From: Strigops habroptila
Lineage: Eukaryota > Chordata > Aves > Psittaciformes > Psittacidae
Reading direction: 5' to 3'
DNA: 64,000 nt
Assembly (NCBI RefSeq): GCF_004027225.2
Contig: NC_044277.2
Span: 34,876,812 to 34,940,811, forward strand
Shown here: in pieces, positions 26,945 to 39,377 of the stretch
Numbering within the stretch: position 1 is the first letter of the stretch
How the letters are laid out: each line of letters opens with the position of its first letter
Made by a program: the position numbers and the translations under genes
The notes under the pieces: model-generated
Told to the model about the DNA's origin: nothing
Database searches by the model: none
The model's input: only the letters and a program-made list of their open reading frames with translations

Positions 26945-29900
26945 AATAATCCCAGAAGACAAATGATTTATGAAAAGTTTTATCCAAAACCATACTAAGT
27001 ACAGTATGTATCATCTTCCTACTGTAATTCTGAATGCACAGACCAAACGTGGAACATTGGGAGCATGTTTTTCACTCAGTATCAGGACTAAAAATAAAGG
27101 TAAAGGATAGAAGTCTAACATGGTATAGCAGAAAAAGTCCAAATTAAATAGCAAGACTCTAGGCCCCAAGAGCAGCAGTGAATACTTGGACTAGTATGAA
27201 AAGGCATTTTTATTTTTAACCAGGAATAAAATCAGTGAAGCACCTATACTTCAGAAAGATGAAAGGAAATAATGTTGAGTAATGTTAATGTGTTGAATAA
27301 TTCAAGGACTGCTGGGTCAGACGGCCTATTGGGAGACTGATTGGCTATCTGTGACTAAACAAACAGCTGGAAGACCAAAACTTTTAGAAAAAAAATTGGC
27401 AAAAACCAGAGAGTAATCATTTTGGATTGAATGACACTCTGTGAGAAGTATAAAAATATCTTCATCCTGAGTAAGCAAAGTAAGCAGATACTGCTGGGAT
27501 TATTTCTAAAAGTAACAAGCGGAGAAGACCAAATGGACACCAAAATTGAGAGAATCACTTCTCTGTTCATCTGATGGTGTCAGAGCCCACAATCAAGCTT
27601 CTATTACCTAAAAAATTACCTGCCCTTGAAGTAATCCCATGGGGACAATATTAACTAATACTCAGGAACCCTGTGACATAATTAATTTTGTGTGTGTGTG
27701 GATGTTAGCAAAGACGTAGAGGTATCTATCTAGTAATGCCTACTACCTTCACTGGCAATTCCAGTGTTTCCCACTCCATACAATTTGGCACTTTCTTTCC
27801 ACTTCTCCAGCTGTAGATGTGGATAAAGCCTAAAACAGCAAAATCAGATTGGTATCTGCTGTGTGAAAAAGCAGAGCAGTGGAGTCTTTATAGAGGTAGC
27901 AGAAGTTGTCTGCATTATATTTGGGCCATAATTCCATAATGGAACATGTACAAGTATGAAAAGCACCACATATCTGCTCTAAGATGCTGGAGACAAAAAG
28001 GTAAAGAGGGTTAAGATTAACTTCTTTTACAGAAAGCCTCAATTGTCATAAAATTCATCAAAATATTGATCCCCCTGCATGGTGGAAGCACATTTCTTCT
28101 TCCACTTTCCATCATGCTACTCAATGCTGATTTTTCTCTATTCTTTTGCACTGCAATGCACTGTCGTAAATACACAACTTCTCAAGTATAGATTGATACC
28201 ATAGCTGAAAAGGATAAAATTACTGCACCACCAGTACACAGTATGAAATTAAAGACATGCAATAAATTCCAAGCAGAAAACAGCACTGGAACCCAGGAGA
28301 GGAGACTTACATGGGAATGTTTCCAAGGAAAGCTCTCTTAGGCTTCACTAAATCTTGACAATGTGTGTCTATTTAAACCACACTTTTTGCTCAAACTCAT
28401 TGCAGTACAGAACTCGAGGCTGCACTGAAAGGGAAAACTATCAGATATGTATCATTTTACTTGCCATTCAGTGTGGGAAATTCTTTTAACACACTAGAGT
28501 TGGTCTGTTTGCCTAGTACATATCTTTAAAAATAATCAATAACAAATAATAATCTTTAAACTCTACAAATTTATTTGTATGCATGAGTATTATTTATCGA
28601 GGCTCCCACACTTCAATTACAAATCTATCTGTGTTTACCTGACAAATACATACACCACCCCAAAAAAAGATCCAAATCTTAACAACCCAGTCACTATTAT
28701 TCAGCATATTGACAACAACTGGCAATAATCCTACAGCCAAAAGTGTTAAACTACAGGCTTACAAATGTTGCTATTCACCTTCTGGTTTTTCTGTATTCAT
28801 CCCCCGCGGTAGCAAGCCTCAACTTTCACCTGTCTGGGAAGAGAATTTCACAGTCCTGTTCTGAAGGTGGGTTTTTACTCATCTGACTTCAACTATATGA
28901 AAGCTATCCATCTAAACTAAATTGACTTGGTACCCTCTGTAGTCAGGGTACCAAGTAGTAATATTTTTCTGCAGAGAAAAATAAGGGATGTAGAGGATAA
29001 CAGGTCATGTCTATCTTAGACTTGGTACCATTGGTGCTGCATGAATTACTCATTAGATGCTAATATTTTTGCATAGCAGGAGTCCAGATGACAGTTTAGA
29101 CTAGGTGCCTAGTTTTTACAACTGCCAAAATTAATTAAGACAAATTCCACCCTAGGATGAGACGCGTCCTTTAATTTCCAGTACATCAACCATGCTTACC
29201 TGCCAGCTTTGGCTGAATTCTGATGCCTGAAGTTCTTACTTTCAGGGTTACCCATGGGACATTCAAGGAACAAGCAGCCTTCTTAAAAATAAATGTTATT
29301 TATTTTAGCTGTAAATATTTGCCTAATAGAAAGTAATGTGCACATAATCAGCAAACTGTCTGCATGTATTTCCATCATGTAACTTCAACTGAAATTCAGG
29401 CAGACCTAATTTCTTCAGCTGCCGTAAGTGAAGCCTGGTGTCTTTCAGGTGCTGTGGACCATGAATGCTTCTCCACTTCTGCCCCTCTCTCTCATGTCTC
29501 TTTTAATCCTGCTAGTTATTTTTGTAACTCTACATTCACATTTCATTTCTCGTCCTTGCAGTTTGCTGGAGAGACAGCCAAAAATGTAAGAGCCCCGTAA
29601 ATAACAATTAGCTGTATGGCTTTGAGTTAGCTGCTTGATACATTCTTTTTCTTCTTTTTTCCTGGACAGATTTTTTACAAGTTAAACAAATGCTACTATA
29701 CAGCATACAGAAAATACCAAAGACACACCACATACCAGTACATGAATAATCAAGCAATGTAGAGTATTTAAAATCTATCAATTATAGGGTAGTTCCAAAT
29801 CTGTCACCAAAAATAGCAAATTTCAGGGTTGGTGAGACCCTGTGGATTTTGCCCCAGCAGCTGCTGACTGCCTGCCAGCTGCCTGCTGAATCCATACATG

Positions 29901-32900
29901 ATGCCCCTTTCAGCAGTCAGTTTCTTCTGTAAATTATCTCCTCTTCCTGCTTCTAGCAGGCATTATATGATATTTAAAGGCTACTGAGTTTAAAGTGCTC
30001 CCTGAATTTGAAGTGAAAACGTTATCTTCTTTTTATAACAATCTATAAGAACTTTGCGTTTGATGTAAATGATCAGTAATTGAGACTAGTAAACAAATAT
30101 ACAAAGTAAGCTATAGCCTCTTCAACTTCCTGCTCCAGAAACCAATCTTGTTCTTATAAAACCCGACACCTTCATTAAAAAGAAAATCTGCTCTGAGCTT
30201 TTTATGAGCAAGAAAATCAAAATGCAGTCGTAGCTTTATGGTAAAACATTTATTAGAATTGTCTGCGTGAACTAAATGCTTTCTAGTAAGTGACATAGTA
30301 AAAATAACCTCAGAATTTATGCATAGAAATAGTGACTACAGATTTCTGCGTTTTGTGATTTTATTTTTTTTAATAAACGAATGTTTGCAATTATTGCAAC
30401 AAGATTTAGGTTTGCAAATACACCAGAATGTTTTAATATTATATTTCACATGGTGACAACATTTACCAAACGTGCACAAATACGCAAAGCCTGCTTATAG
30501 CACATTTCTGTTATGGCTCGGATTTTTAAAACAGAGCACAGTCAGATTCCATAGAGGGCTCACACCCATTTTGAAGGACACAACCTCATTCTTATATGGT
30601 ACACTGTGGATTGAAAGTCAATTTGGATTTTAATCTTCTATCTTTGATCCAGCACTACAGTGAAAAGAAGTGAAACCATGAATTTAAGCCCTCACAAACT
30701 TAGGAAAAATTCTGGTGAGGTCTCACATTTTGTGACATGAATGCCTGAAATTGCTATTTTTAAATGATAGGTGATTGTCTGCCCTCCTTTACATGTTTCT
30801 TCATGGACTATTGTGCCTTAAGATTAAGGAAGCTATCTTGCAGCTGCAGAAATTCATGTTGCCTGTATTGAGTGTTCTGGTTTCTAAGTATCCAGATATG
30901 GGTTGACTTCATCCATGTGAGAGAGGTACTGCCAGCATGCCTCATTTTGAAAAAACATGCCATATTGTTTCCTTATGACATCTGTGTTCATGCCATTTGC
31001 ACGATAATATCCCACGTATTATTTCTGTTCTAAAATGGTGAGCAAAGGAGAAGCAATGTGCTGACAAGAGTTTAGTTCAGGAAAAGTTAAGGAAGAACAT
31101 CCATGTTAAGAACAAACGAATGAACAGAAGTGGTTTGTCAAGTGAGCAGTTTAAGGATGACACCTGCAGCTATCCAGAGGTGTGACCCTCATCTCATGCA
31201 TACTCGAGTAGACCAATTCAAGTTCCACTGCCATAACCTGCTATTAAACTCATGTAAGTAAGCTCTTATTGCAGAATTTATCTAGTCCCAGTGTGAGCCA
31301 AGGAAGCAAGTTTGGTCCAAGCACATATAAAACACCATAAAAATTATTGTTAGTGTTGACTTGTATTGTCATGTATCTATTATAAGGTGCCTGCGCAAAG
31401 CCTTCTCCTTATAGACTCTTTGTTTAAGCAAGGGTTGTGGTACTGATAAGCACAACTTACCTCAAATCAAATTTGTCAGGAACTGAGAAGAGAAGCAGTC
31501 CCAAAAATCCATAATGGCTCTATAGATTTGGAGGAACTTGGCCCTGTAGAATTATCTGCTGCATGTCTCACAAACTGTGATAAATGAGATTTTACCAGCC
31601 AAACAACATTTGTTTGTTTGGCCTTCTCAGCTTCAAACAGTTATAAATTGCACCTCAGCAGTTCCACCAATAGCACAGCAATACTTTCTGATAGCCACTC
31701 TCCCTACTCCTGTATGAGGAGATCTACAATTATAAAGTTTTTATCAAGAAACAGCACACAATACACACTTTCAGGTATCAAAACTAAACACTCCAGGTCT
31801 AGCCTGGATCAAACCCAGACAACTGCAGCTTTGAATGTCACAAGAAACCATCTATTGTATATGCTGTGAACCAGTCAGTCCAGTTCTTAATGACCGGATT
31901 GCACATCAGCTCTGACATTTGTCTTGAAACTAGAAACATCTTGGAAGTCTAACCAAAACTGTTGTAAGTATTTCAAAATGTCTTGTAAAGATACCTGAGT
32001 GAATACACATCTAGTAAATAATGAGTTAACTGGGATACTGGAATGAATCACTACAGTGCTTCTTTAATGTTTTTCTTCTAGGCAAGAATACCCGTAACTC
32101 CCATTCAATTTTATCTTTCTAGTTATTCATATTCAAAATCTTTCCTGCCACAAAGCCCAGTTTATAATGTATAGGCTGAAATATCTGTTATTGCATTTTT
32201 GACAGGAAAATACCCATTGCAGTTGCTGGAGGAAACAATCAGGCAGATTCAAAGATCATTTCATGGCAGTAAAAAGTGGTTATTGCTCCAGTCTTATTGC
32301 TTCTCACCTTAATTCACATGACTTTTATGACCTTTCTGTCTAAGCTTTTCAACACGGATATTAAAATACTTGGAAACCATCCTTGTTATTCATTTGACTT
32401 ACCCTGCCCAGAGATTAAAGGGATATTTTTCTCTAGCTGAATTCCATTCAGCTTTTCTCAGTCCCTTTTTATTTTCAACCCGTCCTTTGTTATTATCAGT
32501 TTATTGAATGAGATCTGCATAAACCTTTGAAAATGCACAAGTTCTAAAGTGATATGCTGAATTCACCTCAGATCAAGGGGCAGAGAGTCATTCAGCATAT
32601 AAAAATTAGGTTAAAACTAATGCTTCATGCTCCCGATATCTGGGCTGTTTAATGCCTCATCTGTAAAACAACTCAGCATGCATTACACTGGTTGTGCCAC
32701 ATCGGTTACAAAGACCTGCAGGAGTCTGAAGCTAGGATATAAAAGTAGGACAGTTATAATTTTCAATAAATTTGTTACTTTTCTAATTTGTAACAAGTCA
32801 GAATAATCCCATTTTTAAAACCGACACTGGACATTAAGAATTTGGGATAACTATACACTATGGAAGTCCTTCCTATTACAGGTGTTTGGGGAGATAACTA

Positions 32901-35427
32901 ATTAACCAGGCTCACACCCACAGAGTAATCTAGGAAAGCGTAATGGTAGGGACAGCACCTCCCAAGAAATAGGAAAGTCAGGTTGTGGCTCCCTACTTTC
33001 AATAGTTTCTCCTTAAATTCCAATAACAGTTCCTTAGCAATTTCATCTGCTGCAGCTGGATAGGAGAAGCAATAAATCAGTGGATCTTAGTGCTGCCTTT
33101 GCCATACATCCTCCATACATCTTCTTCTGCAGTGAAGGGCTCTTGGGAAATTGCCAGAACTTTGTATTCTTGGTATTCAGACTCAGAAATGTTTGCCATT
33201 ATGAAGGAGCCACTACACTGGCTTGGGTTTACCTTTACATTTGCATAGCCTCACATACAACAATAACCATACAGTAGGTTCCAGGTTCAGGGTGAAGATG
33301 TGCTATTCATTTCCATGTTCCCCAAAAGAAACTCTATCTTTTCTCTAACAGGGTATAGAAAATCACCTTCTCAGACAGTTAATGGCTAATACATCTACAA
33401 TCAGTCCTCAAGTTCAAAAAATTACTAAAGAAACTTTTAAAAAAGCCCTATATAACCTTTTCTAAAAAAAAATATATTTCCTTCTGTGTTTAAGATGGAT
33501 ACTTGTATTCCTTCTTCATTCACAATATTAGGGAATGGCATGCTGACTGAGGCCCATGGAATCTGGGAACTGAATTATTGCTCTATAAGCAGGAGCAAAA
33601 TGCTGAAGAAAGAACTTGAAAATTCCTGTAGGTAAGCTAGAATAAAATGTATTCCCACAGAAAAAATCCTAGCAAAACAGGATCACATTCTAGCACATGC
33701 AGCAGTGTAACTGCACATAAGTGCAAGCTACAGCCAGCAACATTTGATGTCCAGTTTCCAGCCACAATTCAAAACTTTATTCCACCAACTACAAAGAGGT
33801 GGTTTTTTTTCTTCACCGCTATCTGACATTTTTCCTGCAGCTGCCACCAACTGACAAATATAATGCTTTACTAGGACGATGTATCCTCACTTAACTGCAC
33901 TATTGAGAATGTATTTCAATACAGCAAGTGCCTGTACATTTTAGCTTTAAGGAATAAATTTGTCACCTTGCAAGAGCTTCCTCACAGTGCTGCATGTTTA
34001 TTTCGTTATTGGTCACTCCAAGGTGTCATATGCTTTTGTACAAATGTTTGAAACCAACCTAGGAATTACCTACTGATTAATATTCCCTGAGCTAATAAAT
34101 ATTTGCTTTTTGTTCTTTCAGTGCAGCAGCCGGATATACTGCAGCCAGTTTTAACCTCTTGTAACACTAACTCTACAAACTATGAACTCTTCATTTCAGC
34201 TCCTGAATTTATTTTTAAAAAACCAAACCAAACCAAAACCCAAAAACTAAACCTCTTAAAATATTCAAGTACATATTGTGAGTGTATCTCTTAGAATTCG
34301 GTTGACAGATTGTGATCCCTTGCATAATGGATACAGTGGATATTTTGAATTATGCTTCACTTTTTTTACAAGGGTGGCAGGCCTTTGGCTCCACAAAGAG
34401 ATGCCTTCTTTGTACCTTAGTATTACATGAGCAAGAACCACCATCAGACCAGTTAAATGTTATGTATGCAGTAAGAGACTTCGAAACTTCTTCACCAAGG
34501 TGCCTGCAGATGTAGAACATAATTACTGCTTCTCTCCTGTTCCAGGTACCCATCTGCCAGATCCATTTGGACCCTGATCCATCAGGCACTGATTATCTGC
34601 ATCTGGTACATGACAACAGAATGGGAACAAATGTGAAATACTATACTGCAGCTAAAGAAAGTGACAAGTAAGCCACCACAATTAAAGAATCATATACACT
34701 GGCACTAATACACTGGTCCGATCTATTGACCCATCCATCCATTCTATATATGGGGTCACATGGAGAGACAGGGCTGAGTGGTTTTTTGCACAGTGGAAAT
34801 ACTAAAAAGAATTTGTATTAATAGTAGTAATTTAAACAGTAGTTTAAGTTGGCATAAACTGGTAATGTTGCCAAAAAGTGCAAGCCTGCCCTCCTCTTGC
34901 CCATTTTCTTGTTCCTGTCCTTGTGTTATTCCCTCCTTTGAGCTACACAAGTATTTGTGAGGTTGTCTGATGAATCAGGATATGGAATATACCTGGATTA
35001 AAAATCTTCTGTTTCTTGTCAGGTTAATTTCAACCTAATTAAATTCTGAATATAATTCAGACATAATTCACCACATGACAATGTAAATACTTATGCTGAC
35101 CAAGGAAGCAAGAAACATATAGATAGGAGCAGTAAGAAGGATTGCTTCTTTTAGTAGTGGTTCTGTCTTATTCTAGCTTAAAGTGATCACAATCTAACCA
35201 CTACTGTACTGTTTCAAAGCTCATCAACATGATTTATGAAGACAGTGCCATTATGAGCAGTAGACCAGCCCTTCTCATCACCCTGAGCACATTTCCCCAT
35301 TCCCTTTCTTGGGTAAGAGTTACTGAATATGCAGGCAAGTCTGATCAATTCACTGATCCCACTGAAAACTTTCTTGTGAGGCTGATTTGGCTAGACTTCT
35401 GGGCTAGAACTGACTGACTGCCAATTG

Positions 35428-36117
35428 CACAACCGCACCAACACAAGAAACGGGGTGAGCACCACAACAACCCCATGCAACACTACAGGCTTGGGGAAGA
35501 GTGGCTGGAAAACTGCTCAGCGGAAAAGGACCTGGGCATGCTGATCGATGGCCGCTGAACATGAGCCATCAGTGTGTCCAGGCACCCAAGAAGGCCAACA
35601 GCATTCTGGACTGTATCAGTCCTGTTGGCCAGGACTAGGGAAGTGATTGTCCTCCTGTACTCGGTACTGGTGAGGCCGCACCGTGAATACTGCGTTCAGT
35701 TCTGGGCCCCTCACTACAAGAAAGATTCTGAGTTGCTGGAGCGTATCCAGAGAAGGGTAATGAAGCTGGTGAAGGGTCTGGAGAAGAAGTTCTATGACAA
35801 GCAGCTGAGGCAACTGGGGTTGTTTAGCCTGGAGAAAAGGAGGCTGAGGGGAGACCTTTTTGCTCTCTACTCTCCGCCAAAATATCAAGCAATTGGATGA
35901 GAGCAATGGCCTCAATGGGGAGGTTTAGAATGGGTATTAGGAAAAAATTCTTCATCAAAAGGGTTGTCAATCATTGGAACAGGCTGCCCAGGTTAAATCA
36001 TCCCCTGAGACATGTAGAGGTGGCACTTAAGGACATGGTGGACTTGGCAGTGCTAGGTTAATGGTTGGACTCAATGATCTTAAGGGTCTTTTCCAACTTA
36101 AATGATTCTATGACTCT
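35428..36117 (+). mobile_element. CR1 LINE, 3' part of ORF2 plus tail (older subfamily, degenerate)
   Basis: Translated + strand segments match CR1 ORF2: [19 protein letters not shown], then [20 protein letters not shown], then [10 protein letters not shown] and [15 protein letters not shown]. The copy contains stops and frameshifts, for example TGA after DGR near 35556 and loss of frame after 35860. The 3' end is ggttggactcaatgatcttaa, then ttccaacttaaatgattctatgactct. The 5' truncation is near 35428. Wording of the tail (ctcaatgatc rather than ctagatgatc) suggests a subfamily different from the antisense copies. Confidence 0.88.
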
Positions 36118-36767
36118 ACCTTTAGTTATAAACCCACGTAATACAGAAATATTCTGAGTCTTCACCCTTTCTTTCTTGTGGGTTGTCTTAGTCTCCTTTA
36201 ATTAGAGATAAACCCCTAGCTTTTGAAGTAATCAGCAAAGAGCTTTAGCTCTTTGTTACTTATGGTCTGTAGTCTCTGTAATCTGCCCACAAAATGTTTA
36301 CTCAAAGTCCATTAAATTCTCATAATTGACCAAACATTATTTTAATACATGGCTTCCCTAGTAAATAAAGCTGTCATAACAACTGGCTCTATTCAAAGCA
36401 CTGGGACCCAGCACACAAACTGAAAACCACGCATACCTTGGCCCTAAATGAGGACACTGGATGGTCTTTTTATCTCCAGTGCTTATATCATAGTTCCCTG
36501 TAATTTCCATCCTTACTGATTCAGCGTTTGGCAGGAAACTGGATGTCAGCCTGCTGGACAGATGATTTACAGTAAGATCTTCCCATGCAATTTCAGAAGC
36601 AGTCCTTCAGTAACATACAGGCTGTACGCTGCCGCAGTGTTTAGGCAGCAGTTGCCTTGTGACTAGCATGTAGATGCTGAGTACCAGCTCTGCCAAGCTA
36701 TAAATTGAGTGAACAGAGCAGCAGCTGTTTGAACCTGAGAACAGAAACTGAAGATTCAAACCACATG

Positions 36768-36822
36768 AAAAAAAAACCCAAAACCCAAAAACCAACCAAC
36801 AAACAAAAAACCCCAAAACCCA
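36768..36822. repeat. 55-bp tract of only A and C
   Basis: From 36768 to 36822 the + strand has no G or T: a poly-A run, then alternating AAACCC, CCAACC and AACAAA blocks. The minus strand is therefore G/T-only with several GGG and GGGG runs. Confidence 0.85.
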
Positions 36823-37949
36823 TCAAACCAAGAAGTTTATGTCTATTCATATTAAAGCAGAAATAAAAGACATGGAACCAAGTGTCTTTTTGACAGGTCT
36901 TTTCCTCCAGTAGCTTGATGTTTCAGCCGCAATTCTATATGCTCAACTAAAACATATTTTACGTGTAAAATCATCTTGTGTACAGCATATGAAAATAGAC
37001 ATTAATATGAACAGAACAGGTAACTGCAGTGCTCAGTGGTCTTTACATACAGATATCCATTGTCTTCATGATATTGCAAGTCCATTTCTGCCAAATGGAC
37101 TGTGAAAATCAATAGCAAACTCTGTTTGCTAAATAACACTTGCAAGCCCTAACTTGGCTAAGGAAATTTGGACTCAGGTGGTCTGTACGAAACTACCAGT
37201 AAGAACCCTGTGGAAATTCTTGCTCTTGCCATGCGGTCACTTGTGGGCAGGTCTGAAACACCTAAGTCATTTCGACAACAGAATTTCTGAATAAACCAAC
37301 CCAATCTGAATATGGTCATTTAAAAAACCTTGTGTGGTTTTTTTTTTTTTCCTCAGGAATCAATGTTCTTGGTGATGTGACTTCTAACTCTCTCACAAAG
37401 CTGTGATAAGGCTAAAATCAGGCATACCCTCTCAGTATTTTTCATATTATCAGTTGGGTAATAAAATAGCCTGTGGGTTCTGACAGTGATTAGAAAAAGC
37501 CCCTGGTGCAGATCAAGTCATTTCAGCAAAACGAGTGTTTTGTTCTATCCGTCAGGCCTGGCATTCACCTATAGCTTTAGCAGAATTCGCCATGCCAGGT
37601 TATTCCTTAAAAAGTCCAAATATAGTTACCTGTAAAGCAACAAATCATTTTGGCACAGATCATTTTTCATCATGTAAATTGGTTAAAACAATACTGAGCA
37701 GCATTAGCTGCCTCTTCATCTGGGATCCCTCTACCTTTATGAATTCAGATACAACCATAGCACTGCAGACAAACAGAGGTGCTCAAATAAACTATTCAGT
37801 CAAGAACACAAGCCTGCTTGCAAGGCCATAGCATGGTGGCATGACAGCCTGGTCCAGCTCTCTCAAATTCTCCATGAAGAAGAGATCAGGCTTAACTTCG
37901 GAAGGCTGTTGTCCCAACTGATGCAGAAGGACCAGAGGAACACAGAACA

Positions 37950-38168
37950 GACAGGAAAAGTTAACTGGGGGTAACGTCCTTCCCACGTGCTGGCTCTTTG
38001 GCCTTTGAGCGGAGATGGCCCCTGGTCTCCACAACCATCTCTGCTTTCTGCACACTGATGCTACAGCTTTGTCTCACTCTGCCTGAAAGACACATCTAGA
38101 AATTCAGTCCTTTTTTTTCCAGATTATTTTTAATTAATATTTTATACTATCAGGTAAAATTTTTCTAT
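37950..38168 (+). repeat. Unclassified interspersed repeat, copy A
   Basis: This 0.2-kb segment matches 50530-50741 along its whole length at roughly four in five positions by eye. Shared blocks are acaggaaaagtta, gagatggcccctg, tccacaaccat, actgatgctaca, cacatctagaaattcagtcc and caggtaaaatttttct. It is in the same orientation as copy B. Copy A keeps CpG where copy B has TG (taacgtcc/taatgtcc, cacgtg/catgtg), which fits an ancestral CpG-containing repeat. It resembles no family I can name. Confidence 0.75.
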
Positions 38169-38987
38169 AAGGGACCTGGCTTCAGTTAGTCTCATATTCT
38201 ACTTTAAAATACTGTTATATCACCACTGAGTGCAAAAACTTACTCTATCATGTTTTTGCTGCTGACCAGTTAGGCAGGACCCACCTCACTGCTTTTCTTG
38301 GCCCTGATCAAAGCAAGAGGAAATTACTCCTTAGCACTCTGGGAACGGCCAAAGAATGCAAGCGAAGGAAAAAAAAAACACTATCAATTTTACAAAGAAA
38401 TAAATCTTAATTTAACAAAATAACACTGAAGTCACTGTTTGGTTGTAAAATGAAGGTGCAATTCTTTATTGTTTTTTAGTGCTTTGTACTCCTAGTGCAT
38501 GTACAACGGGGAAGAAGAGCGGAATGACTGTATCTTAGAGGCAGAGAACGAAGGCGATGGGAGGAGGGCACCACGAGAACTCACGGAGAAGCGTCCATCC
38601 AGCGCCCAAGAGCGACGGGCAGCAATGATGAGGACACGCGGCTCCAGAAGCACCGAACGCGCAGTTCCCGCGCGGCGGAGGCCGGGCCGCACCGGAACGC
38701 ACCGGTGAAGGGCTGCGGGAGCGTCCCCGGGAAGGAGCGCGGGGAGCCCGGTCACGTCCTGCACCCTAACCCGCTCCTTCCTCCCTCGGCACTCTCATTA
38801 CAAGAGCTGCTCACCCCTCGCTCCTCCCGTCAGGCGGAGCCCCGGGGGCTTTTCGTCAGGGGAGACCGCAGCCAGGGGAAGGACGGCAGATCCTCTGTGA
38901 GGGAGCCTCTTGCCCTACCCCCGGCGGAGCCCCCCCTCAGGGGCAGGTGACACTTCCCATGGGAGCCTTCGTCTTCTTCCTCCTCCT

Positions 38988-39018
38988 CCCCCCCCCCCCT
39001 CCTCCTCCCCCCCCCCCC
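38988..39018. repeat. Duplicated 12-C tract in the ARFGEF1 promoter
   Basis: Two runs of exactly twelve C (38988-38999 and 39007-39018) are separated by tcctcct and embedded in a TCC-rich stretch. The spacing and equal length suggest tandem duplication of a 19-bp unit. The minus strand has G12-N7-G12. Confidence 0.9.
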
Positions 39019-39259
39019 TCCTCCTCCTAGCGCTAGTGGCCCGGAAGGGAAGCCCTGCCCCTCCTCCTTCAACCCGTTTCCAGGTGGCAGCAGCCATCTC
39101 CGTACCTCCCTCTTCGCCGCCTCCCGCGGGTCTACTCCACCTGTAGCGCGCCCGCGGGGCGGGCAGAAGGCGAGCGCTCCCCCGCCTGCCCGCTTCCCTC
39201 CGCCCGGCTGGGGCACAGCCGCCGCTTCCTCCCGCTCCGCAGCCGTGCGGCTGCGGCCC

Positions 39260-39267
39260 TGACGTCG
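39260..39267 (+). promoter_or_regulatory. CRE-like site in the ARFGEF1 promoter
   Basis: TGACGTCG, one base from the palindromic CREB/ATF site TGACGTCA, lying 20 bases before the YY1-like motif. Binding is inferred from sequence only. Confidence 0.5.
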
Positions 39268-39274
39268 TTTCCTT

Positions 39275-39285
39275 CCAACATGGCG
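39275..39285 (+). promoter_or_regulatory. YY1-like motif overlapping the first upstream ATG
   Basis: CCAACATGGCG matches the YY1 consensus core AANATGGCG. In TATA-less CpG promoters this motif is commonly at or just after the transcription start, so the ARFGEF1 start site is likely close to 39.25-39.28 kb. That placement is inferred. Confidence 0.6.
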
Positions 39286-39339
39286 AGGGCAGGTTGTTGC
39301 TGCTGCCGCTGCCGCCGCCGCCGCTACTACCGGTGCTAA
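39280..39339 (+). CDS. uORF1 in the ARFGEF1 leader, 19 codons, Cys/Arg-rich
   Basis: ATG at 39280 has A at -3 and G at +4, a strong start context. The frame encodes MARAGCCCC, then a stretch of Arg with Cys, then YYRC, and stops with TAA at 39337-39339. Its ATG is also the ATG inside the YY1-like motif. It would be translated only if transcripts begin upstream of 39280, which is plausible but not shown. The peptide composition follows from the CTG/CCG triplet run, so the peptide itself may not be functional. Confidence 0.45.
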   Translation: MARAGCCCCRCRRRRYYRC

Positions 39340-39377
39340 TGGAGGCGGGTGCGGGCCGGGGGCGGCTCAGGGACTGA
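39339..39377 (+). CDS. uORF2 in the ARFGEF1 leader, 12 codons, overlapping uORF1 stop
   Basis: The sequence TAATGG makes the last A of the uORF1 stop the first base of a new ATG (39339-39341), with C at -3 and G at +4. The frame MEAGAGRGRLRD ends at TGA 39375-39377. No further ATG occurs before the ARFGEF1 start at 39687. Confidence 0.4.
   Translation: MEAGAGRGRLRD

Larger units (their letters stand above)
19781..38499. other. Intergenic region between CPA6 and ARFGEF1
   Basis: Mostly AT-rich DNA with no recognised gene. Identified contents are CR1 fragments at 20911-21100 and 35428-36117, a 12-G run at 26933-26944, a hairpin region at 24031-24088, an isolated exon-like stretch at 34546-34667, an A/C-only tract at 36768-36822 and an unclassified repeat at 37950-38168. 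The remaining sequence could hold enhancers, but this cannot be judged without alignment. Confidence 0.7.

Noticed and set aside
29665..29760. Acceptor-like tttttcctggacag followed by a short open stretch (IFYKLNKCYYTAYRKYQ)
   Set aside because: It ends at a stop within 32 codons, has no donor and no family resemblance; pyrimidine-rich AG sites are common in such DNA.
35574..35900. 108-codon + strand open frame between the genes
   Set aside because: It is the degenerate CR1 ORF2 of the element at 35428-36117, not a host gene.
38499..38708. 69-codon + strand frame starting MYNGEEERND at the upstream edge of the CpG island
   Set aside because: No family resemblance and no clear splice or promoter context, and the second half is composition-driven Arg/Gly. 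A minus-strand AATAAA at 38465-38470 next to it hinted at a divergent transcript, but nothing else supports one.
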